A stretch of DNA of 64,000 nucleotides from a virus, in the IMG/VR virus record IMGVR_UViG_3300037245_003482, positions 1 through 64,000 of that record, one strand, 5' to 3'. Numbering within the stretch: the first letter of the stretch is position 1; each line of letters opens with the position of its first letter. A program made the position numbers and the translations under genes. Below are positions 42,345 through 50,401 of the stretch, one piece after another. Under the pieces are notes generated by a model. That model was not told the DNA's origin. It was given only the letters and a program-made list of their open reading frames with translations, and ran no database searches.

Positions 42345-42626
42345 ATGTACTCAGACAAGATGACAAAGGCTATTAAGGATAATAAGGCCCAAGTAAAGCA
42401 AGGGAACATGGTGCTGCGTATACCAGGGAAGTATAGGGAAGGCATTAAGGAGCTTATGGCACCCAATAGGGGTTGCAATTTACAACAGGCATTGTGCCTA
42501 AAGGCCTGTTGTAGTGGCCCATGTTCAGAATGCTTATTACATAAAGAGTATCATGAAGAATTTGAACAATGGAGTAAAGATAAACTGGTCAAAGGGGGCC
42601 TGAATGAACATAAAAAAGGCCATTAA
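42345..42626 (+). CDS. Small Cys-rich protein, paralogue A
   Basis: 93 residues. VLRIPGKY, then C-N...A-L-C-L-K-A-C-C and CSECLLHKEYHEEFEQW, ending GGLN. The adjacent gene repeats the same order, so the two are tandem duplicates. Cys and His spacing suggests zinc binding. Function unknown. Confidence 0.6.
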   Translation: MYSDKMTKAIKDNKAQVKQGNMVLRIPGKYREGIKELMAPNRGCNLQQALCLKACCSGPCSECLLHKEYHEEFEQWSKDKLVKGGLNEHKKGH

Positions 42627-42855
42627 GGCCCAAATAAAACATAATGGCAAAGTGCTGCACATACCGGGGAAATATAGCCCAATAGATCTGGCACCAAGTA
42701 AACCTGAGTACATTAGGGCAACATTATGCATAGCAGCACAATGTGAGCCCCATAAGGGTTTTGCACATAAATGCAGGCAATGCCTATTTTACCACCAAAA
42801 GGCATTTGAACAATGGCAAAAGAAACAATTAGCACCTGGAGGGCTCAATGTTTAA
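42604..42855 (+). CDS. Small Cys-rich protein, paralogue B
   Basis: 83 residues. VLHIPGKY, LAPSKPEYIRATLCIAAQC, H-K-C-R-Q-C-L-F-Y-H and AFEQWQKKQLAPGGLN align with the gene before it. Overlaps it by 23 bases and the next by eight. Confidence 0.6.
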   Translation: MNIKKAIKAQIKHNGKVLHIPGKYSPIDLAPSKPEYIRATLCIAAQCEPHKGFAHKCRQCLFYHQKAFEQWQKKQLAPGGLNV

Positions 42856-43378
42856 TACAAAAAGTTGGAAAATAATAAAACAGTTAAGTGGGGTATTATT
42901 TAACCTGGGTATGTTGGGGTTGATATTATGGATGATGTATTTTACTGCAAGCACCACCATTTGGCCTATTACAGCATTTATGGGGTGTATTGGGCTAATT
43001 TGTGCAGGAATGGGTGCGGGGCTATTCATAAAGGACTTAATTAAAGAATGGAATAAGCCAATACCAATGGGCAGTAAGGGATATGACCCAGATAACTATG
43101 TTGCTGAATGGAATAAGATGCAGGGGACCTTGGTATCAGAGGTCTTGGTTTCCAAAGCGGATTACAAAAGGCTAATAAGAAAGCATAAATTGCCCATTAG
43201 TGTGCATGATTGCCTGGATGACACAAGCATCCCAATTGGCACTGTGCGGCTAAAGTACATAATAATGCATAATGGGATATTCAAATACCTGCTGTACATG
43301 TATAGGTTCAGGAAGTTTGAAAAGGACCTGAGGGACAATACGCTTGTAGGTATAGTAGTTGAAGTAGTTGTTTATTAG
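42848..43378 (+). CDS. Two-span membrane protein
   Basis: 176 residues. Hydrophobic segments at ~16-32 and ~38-62 (PITAFMGCIGLICAGMGAGLF), then a basic cytoplasmic-type domain of ~110 residues. No motif assigned; might change the host membrane during infection. Confidence 0.55.
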   Translation: MFNTKSWKIIKQLSGVLFNLGMLGLILWMMYFTASTTIWPITAFMGCIGLICAGMGAGLFIKDLIKEWNKPIPMGSKGYDPDNYVAEWNKMQGTLVSEVLVSKADYKRLIRKHKLPISVHDCLDDTSIPIGTVRLKYIIMHNGIFKYLLYMYRFRKFEKDLRDNTLVGIVVEVVVY

Positions 43379-43386
43379 GGGGTGGT

Positions 43387-43545
43387 ATGAAAAGGCATAA
43401 TGAAGGGCTGCAGGTGGACGAAGGTGTCTGTAATTGCCCCTTTTGTGAAGAAGGCAGGAAAACACATAAAATAGCACGCACCATAGCCTACTGGGCCTGT
43501 ATAATTGCAGCCGGGGTAGTTGTGCAATCGTTATTTGGGTGGTAA
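43387..43545 (+). CDS. Tiny Cys/membrane protein
   Basis: 52 residues. N-terminal half has C-N-C-P-F-C (zinc-type); C-terminal half is a membrane span (IAYWACIIAAGVVVQSLF). Start 8 bases after the previous stop; next ATG is one base after its stop. Confidence 0.55.
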   Translation: MKRHNEGLQVDEGVCNCPFCEEGRKTHKIARTIAYWACIIAAGVVVQSLFGW

Positions 43546-43546
43546 T

Positions 43547-43792
43547 ATGGGCCTAGGGAATAAGATAAAAGGGTTAATGGGTATATCAATGGACCCAGCC
43601 CCAAAGCAGGCAGGCATAGGGCCTTTGGGTGTTTTATGTCGTATAATGTACCAGGATCAGTGTGAAGCCTCAACAGATACAGCAGAATACCATAGTCCAT
43701 TTGATGACCCTGAAACAATGATATTCATTGGATACCCTGAAACAGATGCACATTTTAGGCAACGGTTGCAGGCGCATTTAGAAGGTAAATAA
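43547..43792 (+). CDS. Small hypothetical protein before terminase
   Basis: 81 residues from the ATG at 43547. Acidic C-terminus (DDPETMIFIGYPETDAHFRQRL). One base before terL. No family. Confidence 0.55.
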   Translation: MGLGNKIKGLMGISMDPAPKQAGIGPLGVLCRIMYQDQCEASTDTAEYHSPFDDPETMIFIGYPETDAHFRQRLQAHLEGK

Positions 43793-43793
43793 C

Positions 43794-45272
43794 ATGGCAT
43801 ATGAAGCATATGGAATGAACCTCCAAAACAGCTATTGGTACAAAATAGAACAGGCAATGGGGGCCAGGAAGGAAGAAGCCACAGAGGCCCTGATGGAACG
43901 TGATGTCAGGATCAAAATACTGCAACTCATATGGGATGAACCAGAGGTACTGGGGCACATGGTGGGCTTTACCGATGGCACCCCAATGCATGGGCAATGG
44001 ATTAAGAAGCTTTGGGACAACCTGCAACCAGGGGAAGACAGGAACATGATGGCCCACCGTGGTAGCCTGAAAACCAGTTTCATAACACAGGTAGGCAGCC
44101 ACAGGGACCTGATATTCAATCCACACCACCGTATTGCTATCTTTCGCCCTGCACAACACCAATCAATTGATATAACCCGGGTAGTACGCAACTGGTACAA
44201 TTTGCCACCTATTATTGCATTATTAACAGAGGCACCCTTACATTTCAGCCTTAAAGAACTAACAGGCAAAGAGAAATCAATCAAATGGGGGTTCATGCCC
44301 CCTGCAATGCGCTCGAGGAAAGAAGGCAACTTAGACAGCTGGGGCATGCTTGGAACCACGGGGTACCACTATGACATAATGGTAATATGTGACATAGCAA
44401 CAATTGATGACCGCACCAGTAGGGCCAAACGGGAAAAAACCAAGGCCTTTGTGCGTGAAGTACGGAATAACATCAAAGACCCAAATGCAAATGTGCTAAT
44501 GGAAGGCACCACCTGGCACCCTGAGGATGTATGGAGTGAATGGCCTGCAGACTTCAAAGTAAATGTGTACCAAAGTGGCCTGCGAACAGATGACCAAATA
44601 ACCAAAATGAAAGACGGTTACATTAATAAAAATGGGGAATGGGTACCGGGGCTTACAGCTGTGGAATTTGGGTGCAACCAGATGCTGGAGCATTTGAACA
44701 GCGAGGACCAGATATTTGGTGACCCTGCCTATGGTAAGTTTGTTAATACACAACAACCTTCATACATGCATGTAGACGCCAAGTACAAAGGGGACCACAC
44801 TGGCGCAATAACATTATTACAAAAGCGCACAGACGGCCTGTGGAGCGGAAGGGGCTGGGTATTTGATAACCATGTGGATGAGCAATATGATTTTATTGTA
44901 ACTAACTGCATGGCCCACAATGTCCGTGTGTGCTATATGGAAGAAAATGCAGATAAGGGCCTGGTAATACGGGACCTTGTGAAACTGGGCAGGAAGAAAC
45001 GCTGCAAAACTAAGTTCCGCAATTATAATGAATCCACTGAAAAACACACCAAAATACAAAGTTGGGGCAAAAGGTATTACAACCAAATATTGTGGGATGA
45101 TAAAATGCAGCACAGTATCAATTGGAGAGGTGGGCCAACTGTGCCAAATGGGCATGCATATATAAACCAGGTCATTATGTACATGGATGGGGAAGACCTG
45201 AACGATGGCCCAGACAGCATGGCAAGCCTATTGCGGGAAATATATGACAAAAAGGGCAAAGGTTTGTGGTAA
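43794..45272 (+). CDS. terL: Terminase large subunit
   Basis: 492 residues. Walker A-like H88-R-G-S-L-K-T94 (Arg variant normal for terminases), Walker B DIMVICD around D200 followed by IDD, and a coupling-type G-T-T-W-H motif. The RNase H-like nuclease follows: HVDAKYKGDHTG, YMEEN and a late D in GPDSM. Powers DNA packaging into the prohead and cuts DNA. Set among small accessory genes, 6 kb from terS and 11 kb from the portal. Confidence 0.9.
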   Translation: MAYEAYGMNLQNSYWYKIEQAMGARKEEATEALMERDVRIKILQLIWDEPEVLGHMVGFTDGTPMHGQWIKKLWDNLQPGEDRNMMAHRGSLKTSFITQVGSHRDLIFNPHHRIAIFRPAQHQSIDITRVVRNWYNLPPIIALLTEAPLHFSLKELTGKEKSIKWGFMPPAMRSRKEGNLDSWGMLGTTGYHYDIMVICDIATIDDRTSRAKREKTKAFVREVRNNIKDPNANVLMEGTTWHPEDVWSEWPADFKVNVYQSGLRTDDQITKMKDGYINKNGEWVPGLTAVEFGCNQMLEHLNSEDQIFGDPAYGKFVNTQQPSYMHVDAKYKGDHTGAITLLQKRTDGLWSGRGWVFDNHVDEQYDFIVTNCMAHNVRVCYMEENADKGLVIRDLVKLGRKKRCKTKFRNYNESTEKHTKIQSWGKRYYNQILWDDKMQHSINWRGGPTVPNGHAYINQVIMYMDGEDLNDGPDSMASLLREIYDKKGKGLW

Positions 45273-45279
45273 AGGTTTT

Positions 45280-45291
45280 TATAATAGGGGT
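45280..45291 (+). promoter_or_regulatory. Phage promoter motif (TATAATAGGGGT)
   Basis: Seven bases after the terL stop, preceded by AAGGTTTT; it leads into a ~110-base structured leader. Confidence 0.6.
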
Positions 45292-45293
45292 GT

Positions 45294-45384
45294 AGGCAGG
45301 TGAAGTACAGTAACCTGATGTACTTATTGGGTTAGCGCCCCTGGGGTTATATAATGCTGCTATGCAGCAGGCTCCCCAGTGCCT
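45294..45384 (+). ncRNA. Structured leader before the gene at 45403
   Basis: AAGTACA/TGTACTT (45303-45309/45319-45325), CTGGGG/CCCCAG (45341-45346/45374-45379) enclosing GCTGC/GCAGC (45356-45360/45364-45368), all closed by AGGCA/TGCCT (45294-45298/45380-45384). TTTTT follows, then AGGAG. Could be an attenuator or a small RNA. Confidence 0.45.
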
Positions 45385-45402
45385 TTTTAACAGGAGTAAC
45401 AA

Positions 45403-45813
45403 ATGGAAACATCAGAAGTACTACTTAAGGAATTAACCTTTGAAGACGGCACATTAGTACACAAATGGCCCTTTGTTCAAATAGAAGACAAAGCCAAATT
45501 CTACAGGGTGTACTATAAAGAGCGTGTGCATAGTGATGGGGCAACAGAAGGAATGGGCTTTGATTTTTGCGTTGTGTACTGGATAGGCAGCGGGATACAA
45601 GGGGAACATTGGTCTGAAGAAAGTGATTGCCAGGTAGATGTGCATATGTGGGGTAATGCACTATTTGACGGTATACGACATATTTTCAATGGTGATAGTG
45701 CTAACAGCGGGTACATTTATTACCCAGATACAGGTGGCATTATTAAGGTTTTTGAGTGCCTGAGGGATTTGGAAACTAAGTACTGCAATAGCCCAGATCA
45801 TACAAAGGGGTAA
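45403..45813 (+). CDS. Hypothetical protein
   Basis: 136 residues, AGGAG site. Mixed alpha/beta, rich in aromatics (FYRVYYKERVHSDGA, GFDFCVVYWIGSG). Preceded by a structured leader and promoter copy, so expression may be controlled at RNA level. Family unknown. Confidence 0.6.
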   Translation: METSEVLLKELTFEDGTLVHKWPFVQIEDKAKFYRVYYKERVHSDGATEGMGFDFCVVYWIGSGIQGEHWSEESDCQVDVHMWGNALFDGIRHIFNGDSANSGYIYYPDTGGIIKVFECLRDLETKYCNSPDHTKG

Positions 45814-45816
45814 CAA

Positions 45817-46245
45817 ATGATAACAGTAAACTTATTTTTATTAATGCTTATTGTGGCAATGGTGGCAATGATTATTGTAATGCAATGGCCCAAATCTCCT
45901 TCTGTAAAGTGGCCCAAGTACATGGAATGTGACAAAGGGAAAGAAGAAGTGCCTAGCAAAGCCATAGTGCGCCCCCAGGACGAATATGAAAGGGTAAAAA
46001 AGCTATTTGATGAAATGACCCTAGTTGAATATATAGGGCCAAATAAGGGGAATTTGGGGCCCATACCAAACCAGCCCTATGTAATAACAAAGTGGAACTG
46101 GAGCAATGCACCTCATTATTCCACAGCGGAAATATGCCAAGTACATATGGTGGGACTTAAACGTGTAAGGGATGCAGGCAGACATTCAGTACCAACACAC
46201 CAATTACAGGAATGGGGGGACAAGAATGGTAAAAGTAACAGTTAA
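45817..46245 (+). CDS. Membrane-anchored hypothetical protein
   Basis: 142 residues. Span at ~4-22 (VNLFLLMLIVAMVAMIIVM), then a polar domain with WPKYMECDKGKEE and a basic C-terminus. Function unknown. Confidence 0.55.
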   Translation: MITVNLFLLMLIVAMVAMIIVMQWPKSPSVKWPKYMECDKGKEEVPSKAIVRPQDEYERVKKLFDEMTLVEYIGPNKGNLGPIPNQPYVITKWNWSNAPHYSTAEICQVHMVGLKRVRDAGRHSVPTHQLQEWGDKNGKSNS

Positions 46246-46420
46246 AGATGGTGGAATACACAAATGCACACGAGTAACCAGCATGGGCATACGTGCGGAG
46301 CATCTAGCAGTAGGTGGGCATTTGATCAATCTAGCCCAAATTGACACAGTAGAAATGGGGCAGACAGAGTGTAAAAAGTGGCCCCATATACATATGTATT
46401 TCAACAACCTATGTATTTAA
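46226..46420 (+). CDS. Small hypothetical protein
   Basis: 64 residues from the ATG at 46226, supported by GGGGGA upstream. Beta-rich (MVKVTVKDGGIHKCTRV). Overlaps the previous gene by 20 bases. No family. Confidence 0.5.
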   Translation: MVKVTVKDGGIHKCTRVTSMGIRAEHLAVGGHLINLAQIDTVEMGQTECKKWPHIHMYFNNLCI

Positions 46421-46433
46421 ACAGGAGTAACAA

Positions 46434-47312
46434 ATGAAAGAAGCACCAATGGGCCGTGCCCAAATAAAGAAAGAGCTTATACATGTGAACGCAGGGCGGA
46501 ATGAACCCCCACGCTATGCAGAAGCAATTTACTATGAACGTGAGGACAAACAGGTCATTTGTTTTTCAACCCAATTAAGTTGCAGTGTGGGTTGTGCCTT
46601 TTGTGCATCACCAGGACCAGAAAAAACAGTAAACCTTACAGCAGGGGAAATATTGGCCCAAATCAATTACTTTGGTGCTGATATCAATATGGGCAAAGTG
46701 ACCCTATTGAGCGTAATGGGGGAAGGTGAACCATTGTTAAATTATAGCAATGTGATGAAGGCCCTGAAATTGGCAGTTAAGCACGAGGCATTCCAGGGGG
46801 TAGGGGGTGTTAAAATAGCATTAAGTACCAGTGGGGCAGCCCCTGCAAAAATAAAGCAGTTGGCCAAGCATAACAGATTCTACACCAAATATGACGAGGC
46901 TCCTGTGCCATTCAAATTACAGGTTTCATTACACTTTGCTGGTATAGAAAAACGAGTGAAATATATGAAGAATGCTGCATCTTTGCGAGGGCTACAAGAA
47001 GCCTTATCCTGTTACACCAGGGACAAAGGTGCCCATGCAGCACCTGTTGAACTTAACATTGCACTTATTGATGGGGTTAATGATAGCCTGTATGATGCAG
47101 TGCTGGTAGTGGCAAATTTCCCTGAATACCATATAAAAGTCAGTAAGTACAATATGATTGAACGGGCTGAATTCAAACCTGCAACTGATCAGAAAACAGC
47201 TGCATTTGTTGCCCATTTAGATATGGTGGGTATGTCAGTTGAATATCATGAAACAGATGGCAGTGGTATTGGTGGGGCCTGTGGGCAAACCAGGGGCATG
47301 CGGAAAAGTTAA
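46434..47312 (+). CDS. RlmN/Cfr-like radical SAM RNA methyltransferase
   Basis: 292 residues, AGGAG site. Radical SAM cluster C50-x3-C54-x2-C57 in QLSCSVGCAFCASP. A Cys seven residues earlier (C43) and C283 in GGACGQTRG match the two catalytic cysteines of RlmN/Cfr. VMGEGEPLLNY at ~95-104 is the SAM-binding GEP motif. RlmN and Cfr add methyl groups to A2503 of 23S rRNA, and RlmN also to A37 of some tRNAs. The N-terminal accessory domain of bacterial RlmN is ~70 residues shorter here, so the RNA target may differ. Very unusual cargo for a phage. Confidence 0.85.
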   Translation: MKEAPMGRAQIKKELIHVNAGRNEPPRYAEAIYYEREDKQVICFSTQLSCSVGCAFCASPGPEKTVNLTAGEILAQINYFGADINMGKVTLLSVMGEGEPLLNYSNVMKALKLAVKHEAFQGVGGVKIALSTSGAAPAKIKQLAKHNRFYTKYDEAPVPFKLQVSLHFAGIEKRVKYMKNAASLRGLQEALSCYTRDKGAHAAPVELNIALIDGVNDSLYDAVLVVANFPEYHIKVSKYNMIERAEFKPATDQKTAAFVAHLDMVGMSVEYHETDGSGIGGACGQTRGMRKS

Positions 47313-47325
47313 ATAAGTAACTTTG

Positions 47326-47336
47326 TATAATAGGGA
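47326..47336 (+). promoter_or_regulatory. Phage promoter motif variant (TATAATAGGGA)
   Basis: Preceded by TAACTTTG, 14 bases after the RlmN-like stop; leads into a structured leader. Confidence 0.55.
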
Positions 47337-47347
47337 CAAAGGCATTG

Positions 47348-47423
47348 TGGGCCGCTGCTTTTTAGGCCCAGGGCATAGGGTTGTCGCAACTGGGGGGTGA
47401 TGGCCCCAGTTAACCCCTTGCCC
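47348..47423 (+). ncRNA. Structured leader before the gene at 47444
   Basis: TGGGCC/GGCCCA (47348-47353/47365-47370), then a long arm GGGCA..GGGTT/AACCC..TGCCC (47371-47382/47412-47423) capped by AACTGGGG/CCCCAGTT (47388-47395/47404-47411). AAAGGA ribosome site follows 10 bases on. Suggests RNA-level control or a small RNA. Confidence 0.5.
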
Positions 47424-47443
47424 CATAAGCAGAAAGGAATAAT

Positions 47444-47698
47444 ATGAAAAAGAGTAAATTTAAGAAAGGTGACCGGGTGGTTGCTTTGATTAATCAGTAT
47501 AGAGCTGGTGATGTGGTAGTGAAAGCAGGGCACAAAGGCACCATATTGGAGGAAACTGATGTACCCTTTGTTGAATGGGATAAATTTGTTAATGGGCACT
47601 CAGCCAACGGTTTAGGCAAAAAGGGCCATTGTTGGTGTAATGAGGGGCACAACCTTAAAAAGGTACCTTGGTATAAAAAGCTATTAGGTTTGGGGTAA
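47444..47698 (+). CDS. Small KOW/SH3-like protein
   Basis: 84 residues. KFKKGDRVVALINQ and GHKGTILEE resemble small SH3/KOW barrels; C-W-C-N near the end. A second protein with the opening KFKKGD is at 51595. Function unknown. Confidence 0.55.
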   Translation: MKKSKFKKGDRVVALINQYRAGDVVVKAGHKGTILEETDVPFVEWDKFVNGHSANGLGKKGHCWCNEGHNLKKVPWYKKLLGLG

Positions 47699-47701
47699 TA
47701 T

Positions 47702-48022
47702 ATGAGCAGCTTAAAACTAAAGACCAAATGGGTAAAACACCCAAAAGTACCTGTGTGGGAAAACAACAAGGGCATCCGCATCCATGTTTCAGGTGGTCTA
47801 TTAGGTAAACCAGGCACCCATTTCCTTTGTGTTGTGCGGGACCATATGGTAAAGGAACCTTACAGCTATTTCTACAAATTAACGGGTGGCAACCGAAAAC
47901 GGGCCCTTATGGCAGCAGCTGAGGAAATAGCAGCACCTGGTTCATTCTATCATGCTGTGTTTATTGGGGAACATAGCCCATTGAAAGGTTTTATTGATAC
48001 ACCTGCATTGGAGCAAATATGA
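47702..48022 (+). CDS. LKLKTKW-family protein 1
   Basis: 106 residues. Starts MSSLKLKTKWVKHPKVPVWEN, an opening shared with genes at 48019 and 53298, followed by a GIRIHVSGGL strand and a KLTGGNRKRA segment also shared. Defines a phage paralogue family; no external homology recognised. Confidence 0.6.
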   Translation: MSSLKLKTKWVKHPKVPVWENNKGIRIHVSGGLLGKPGTHFLCVVRDHMVKEPYSYFYKLTGGNRKRALMAAAEEIAAPGSFYHAVFIGEHSPLKGFIDTPALEQI

Positions 48023-48300
48023 GCCGTTTAAAACTAAAGACCAAATGGAAAAAATCAGGGATAGGTAGTTGGTTTAATGCTACCTATACCACCTTGTGGG
48101 TGGGCCGCCCACTAGATATTTGGTATCCAAAAAATAGCCCCATGGATATTTGGCATTCAAAAATAACTACTTCGTCCACCCCTTTGCAAATAAATACTAA
48201 GCACCCACGGTATTTGCATATGCTCAAAGTAACAGGCTGGAACTACAAAAGGGCAACAATGGGTTATGTAGAATGGCTGATATCAGGGAAAGAACTATGA
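48019..48300 (+). CDS. LKLKTKW-family protein 2
   Basis: 93 residues, 4-base overlap with family member 1. Opens MSRLKLKTKWKKSG and keeps the L-K-V-T-G-W-N-Y-K-R-A segment near the end. The middle differs and has a local repeat (DIWYPKNSPMDIWHSK). Confidence 0.55.
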   Translation: MSRLKLKTKWKKSGIGSWFNATYTTLWVGRPLDIWYPKNSPMDIWHSKITTSSTPLQINTKHPRYLHMLKVTGWNYKRATMGYVEWLISGKEL

Positions 48301-48689
48301 GCAACAGGTACAAAGGCCGCAAAATGCCCTGGGTGTATAAGTTACAACGGGCAGAACAATCACCATGTATCAATTGTGGGATGCCTGGTAGCCATTTTAT
48401 CCCACCATCACTTGGGGAAGAAGGTTTCTTCCTATGTACAAAACCAGCCATATTGGAAATGGCGCATAGGCTTATTGAATGGAAAATAGGGCAGGAAAGC
48501 AAGAAAGGCCCATTGCCACTTAAGGACAAAATGCCTGATTACTCTGATGCAAGGGGGCCGGGCATAGCTGCTTGGGTAGAAAAGCAATGTAAGGGTATGT
48601 CGGTTAGTTATGTGCCTGGGGGTGTATTTGCCTTTAGCATAGGGGGCACAGCAGAAATGATGAATATAAAAGGTACTGTGGAAATATGA
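48297..48689 (+). CDS. Hypothetical Cys-containing protein
   Basis: 130 residues from the ATG at 48297 (ATGA overlap). C-I-N-C-G-M-P-G-S-H then FLC suggests one zinc site near the N-terminus. C-terminal half polar with Gly-rich end. No family. Confidence 0.55.
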   Translation: MSNRYKGRKMPWVYKLQRAEQSPCINCGMPGSHFIPPSLGEEGFFLCTKPAILEMAHRLIEWKIGQESKKGPLPLKDKMPDYSDARGPGIAAWVEKQCKGMSVSYVPGGVFAFSIGGTAEMMNIKGTVEI

Positions 48690-48901
48690 AACCAATTACA
48701 TCTATCATAGGGCTAGAATTTATACCAGGGGCCACGGTAGCATTAAAAAAGGACCAAGAACCAGTGGGGAAACTATTGGACATCTGGTGCTTTCACAATA
48801 AAGGGCCTATAGCTGTAGTTCAGTTACCCAATGGAAAAAGGGGCAACTGGGACTTATCTTTATTATTAGTAGTTGAACAAAGTGACAAGAAAGAGGAGTA
48901 A
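48686..48901 (+). CDS. Small beta-barrel-like protein
   Basis: 71 residues, 4-base overlap. Strand pattern (GATVALKKDQEPVGKLLDIW, PIAVVQLPNGKRG) suits an SH3-like fold. Function unknown. Confidence 0.5.
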   Translation: MKPITSIIGLEFIPGATVALKKDQEPVGKLLDIWCFHNKGPIAVVQLPNGKRGNWDLSLLLVVEQSDKKEE

Positions 48902-48903
48902 CC

Positions 48904-49536
48904 ATGTCAGCTGAAATAATTGAACATAAGCATGAAAATGGAAATGTTTACCATACCACAGTTATCTATGATGCTATTGGAACCACGTTGCCCATATTAT
49001 CAATTATAGAGCAGTACCAAAGGACTATCCCCCCTGCACATATTATACATGTTATCTGTACTGTGGATCAAATACATCCATTCCCAGATTTCGTAGACAC
49101 CAAAACCAATACCTATTTGGATAAACCAATACACCATTCCGAAAAGTCAAAACAGATAAATTGGGACCGGGTAGCTGTATATGTAAATACACCTGAAGAT
49201 TGTGCCCAATGTGTACAACAGATAAAAGAAAGCGTGAAACAATTACCTGCTCCCCCAATTAATACCTGGAAGCTTAGAGACATACCAAACCCAACACCTG
49301 AGACACCATTTGATAAAAGAAGCTGTTATGACTGCTGCCACATAAGAGCAGCATGCAGCTTGTGGTGTGGTAATACAAAAGCTAGGAAGGCCAGGGGCAC
49401 ATCAATACCCGGGTGCATCCATTGCCCATATTGGGGGCCTGCTTGGAAAATGATAACAAAGGAATACAGGACAGCAGAATATGGTTATGTATCCAAATGG
49501 CAAAAGTTTAAGAAATTCCTTTATAACTTATTATAA
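48904..49536 (+). CDS. Hypothetical protein with C-terminal Cys cluster
   Basis: 210 residues, GAGGAG site. First ~125 residues are alpha/beta; residues ~140-175 hold C-Y-D-C-C...C-S-L-W-C...C-I-H-C, likely one or two zinc or Fe-S sites. Its stop overlaps the next promoter motif. Function unknown. Confidence 0.6.
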   Translation: MSAEIIEHKHENGNVYHTTVIYDAIGTTLPILSIIEQYQRTIPPAHIIHVICTVDQIHPFPDFVDTKTNTYLDKPIHHSEKSKQINWDRVAVYVNTPEDCAQCVQQIKESVKQLPAPPINTWKLRDIPNPTPETPFDKRSCYDCCHIRAACSLWCGNTKARKARGTSIPGCIHCPYWGPAWKMITKEYRTAEYGYVSKWQKFKKFLYNLL

Positions 49537-49543
49537 TAGGGGC
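49532..49543 (+). promoter_or_regulatory. Phage promoter motif (TATAATAGGGGC)
   Basis: Overlaps the stop of the previous gene and lies 11 bases before the ATG at 49555; preceded by TAACTTA. Confidence 0.65.
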
Positions 49544-49554
49544 AGGAGGCCATT

Positions 49555-49767
49555 ATGATAGTAAAAATGGAAGTAGGTGCAAAGGTTGAAGTATTGAAAA
49601 ACTTAGGGACTAATTCCACTTTTGCCACACAGGAAACAGCGACCAGCAAAGGTGAAATAGTAGCAATAAAGTCTATTTTTTACCCTTATTTGTATGCAGT
49701 ATTAAGGGCAGATGGCAAAGAGGTTTTAGCCACAGGGGCACAAGTGAGGGTGGTGCAGGATGAATAA
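49555..49767 (+). CDS. Small SH3-like hypothetical protein
   Basis: 70 residues, AGGAGG-type site. VGAKVEVLKNLG and PYLYAVLRADGKEVLATGAQVRVV give a small barrel pattern. Overlaps the next gene by eight bases. Confidence 0.5.
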   Translation: MIVKMEVGAKVEVLKNLGTNSTFATQETATSKGEIVAIKSIFYPYLYAVLRADGKEVLATGAQVRVVQDE

Positions 49768-50383
49768 CAGATTTGGGCTTGATGTAGCTTATTACCGTAA
49801 AGAACTAAAGGCACTTAGTGATTCATTGGTGGACAGAACACCAGAGGAACTTAATAGGTACCTTTTGACCATGGCTGGTAAGAAGCCTAGTACAAAAGAA
49901 GAGGCAACAGTAACAGTGCCCCCATATGTAAAAAGTGGGTATGCCAAGCTTATAGCAGACTTTGCTGAAGATTTACCAGAGCAGCCAAATGTGGCCAAGG
50001 TTTTGAAGCAGGCAAGGTTTACATTATGTACTATTTTCCAGGGGCATAAAGAAAGTATGTCATTGCATGGGTACCATAACCGTGTTTGTGATTTTTTGCA
50101 TGATTTAGAAATGGAACATAAAAATAGTGAAGAAAAGGAAAAAGAAGAACCAGTACCTGTCTATAACCTAGAAGGGTGGGCTAAAATACAAAAGGCCCTA
50201 GCAGAGGATAAGAACTTATCACATGCTATTCTATTCCCAGAAAAGGAACCATGGCGCAATGCTGAACTTAATGCAATGGCCCGCGCTATTGTAGGGGAAA
50301 CAATACAACCAGGCAGCAAGGATTTCTTTGTTGATTTGGTGTACAAAATATTAAAAGAAGTACAGAACAAGTTTACCCATTAA
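49760..50383 (+). CDS. Hypothetical protein
   Basis: 207 residues, mainly helical. YYRKELKALSDSLVDRTPEEL followed by NRYLLTMAGKK is a phrase often seen in uncharacterised phage proteins. Glu/Lys-rich hinge at ~130. No domain assigned. Last coding gene before the structured RNA. Confidence 0.6.
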   Translation: MNNRFGLDVAYYRKELKALSDSLVDRTPEELNRYLLTMAGKKPSTKEEATVTVPPYVKSGYAKLIADFAEDLPEQPNVAKVLKQARFTLCTIFQGHKESMSLHGYHNRVCDFLHDLEMEHKNSEEKEKEEPVPVYNLEGWAKIQKALAEDKNLSHAILFPEKEPWRNAELNAMARAIVGETIQPGSKDFFVDLVYKILKEVQNKFTH

Positions 50384-50388
50384 CTTTA

Positions 50389-50400
50389 TATAATAGGGGT
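50389..50400 (+). promoter_or_regulatory. Phage promoter motif (TATAATAGGGGT) of the structured RNA
   Basis: Exact copy preceded by TTAACTT, ending one base before the first helix of the RNA at 50402. Placement makes the RNA 5' end close to the helix. Confidence 0.65.
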
Positions 50401-50401
50401 A

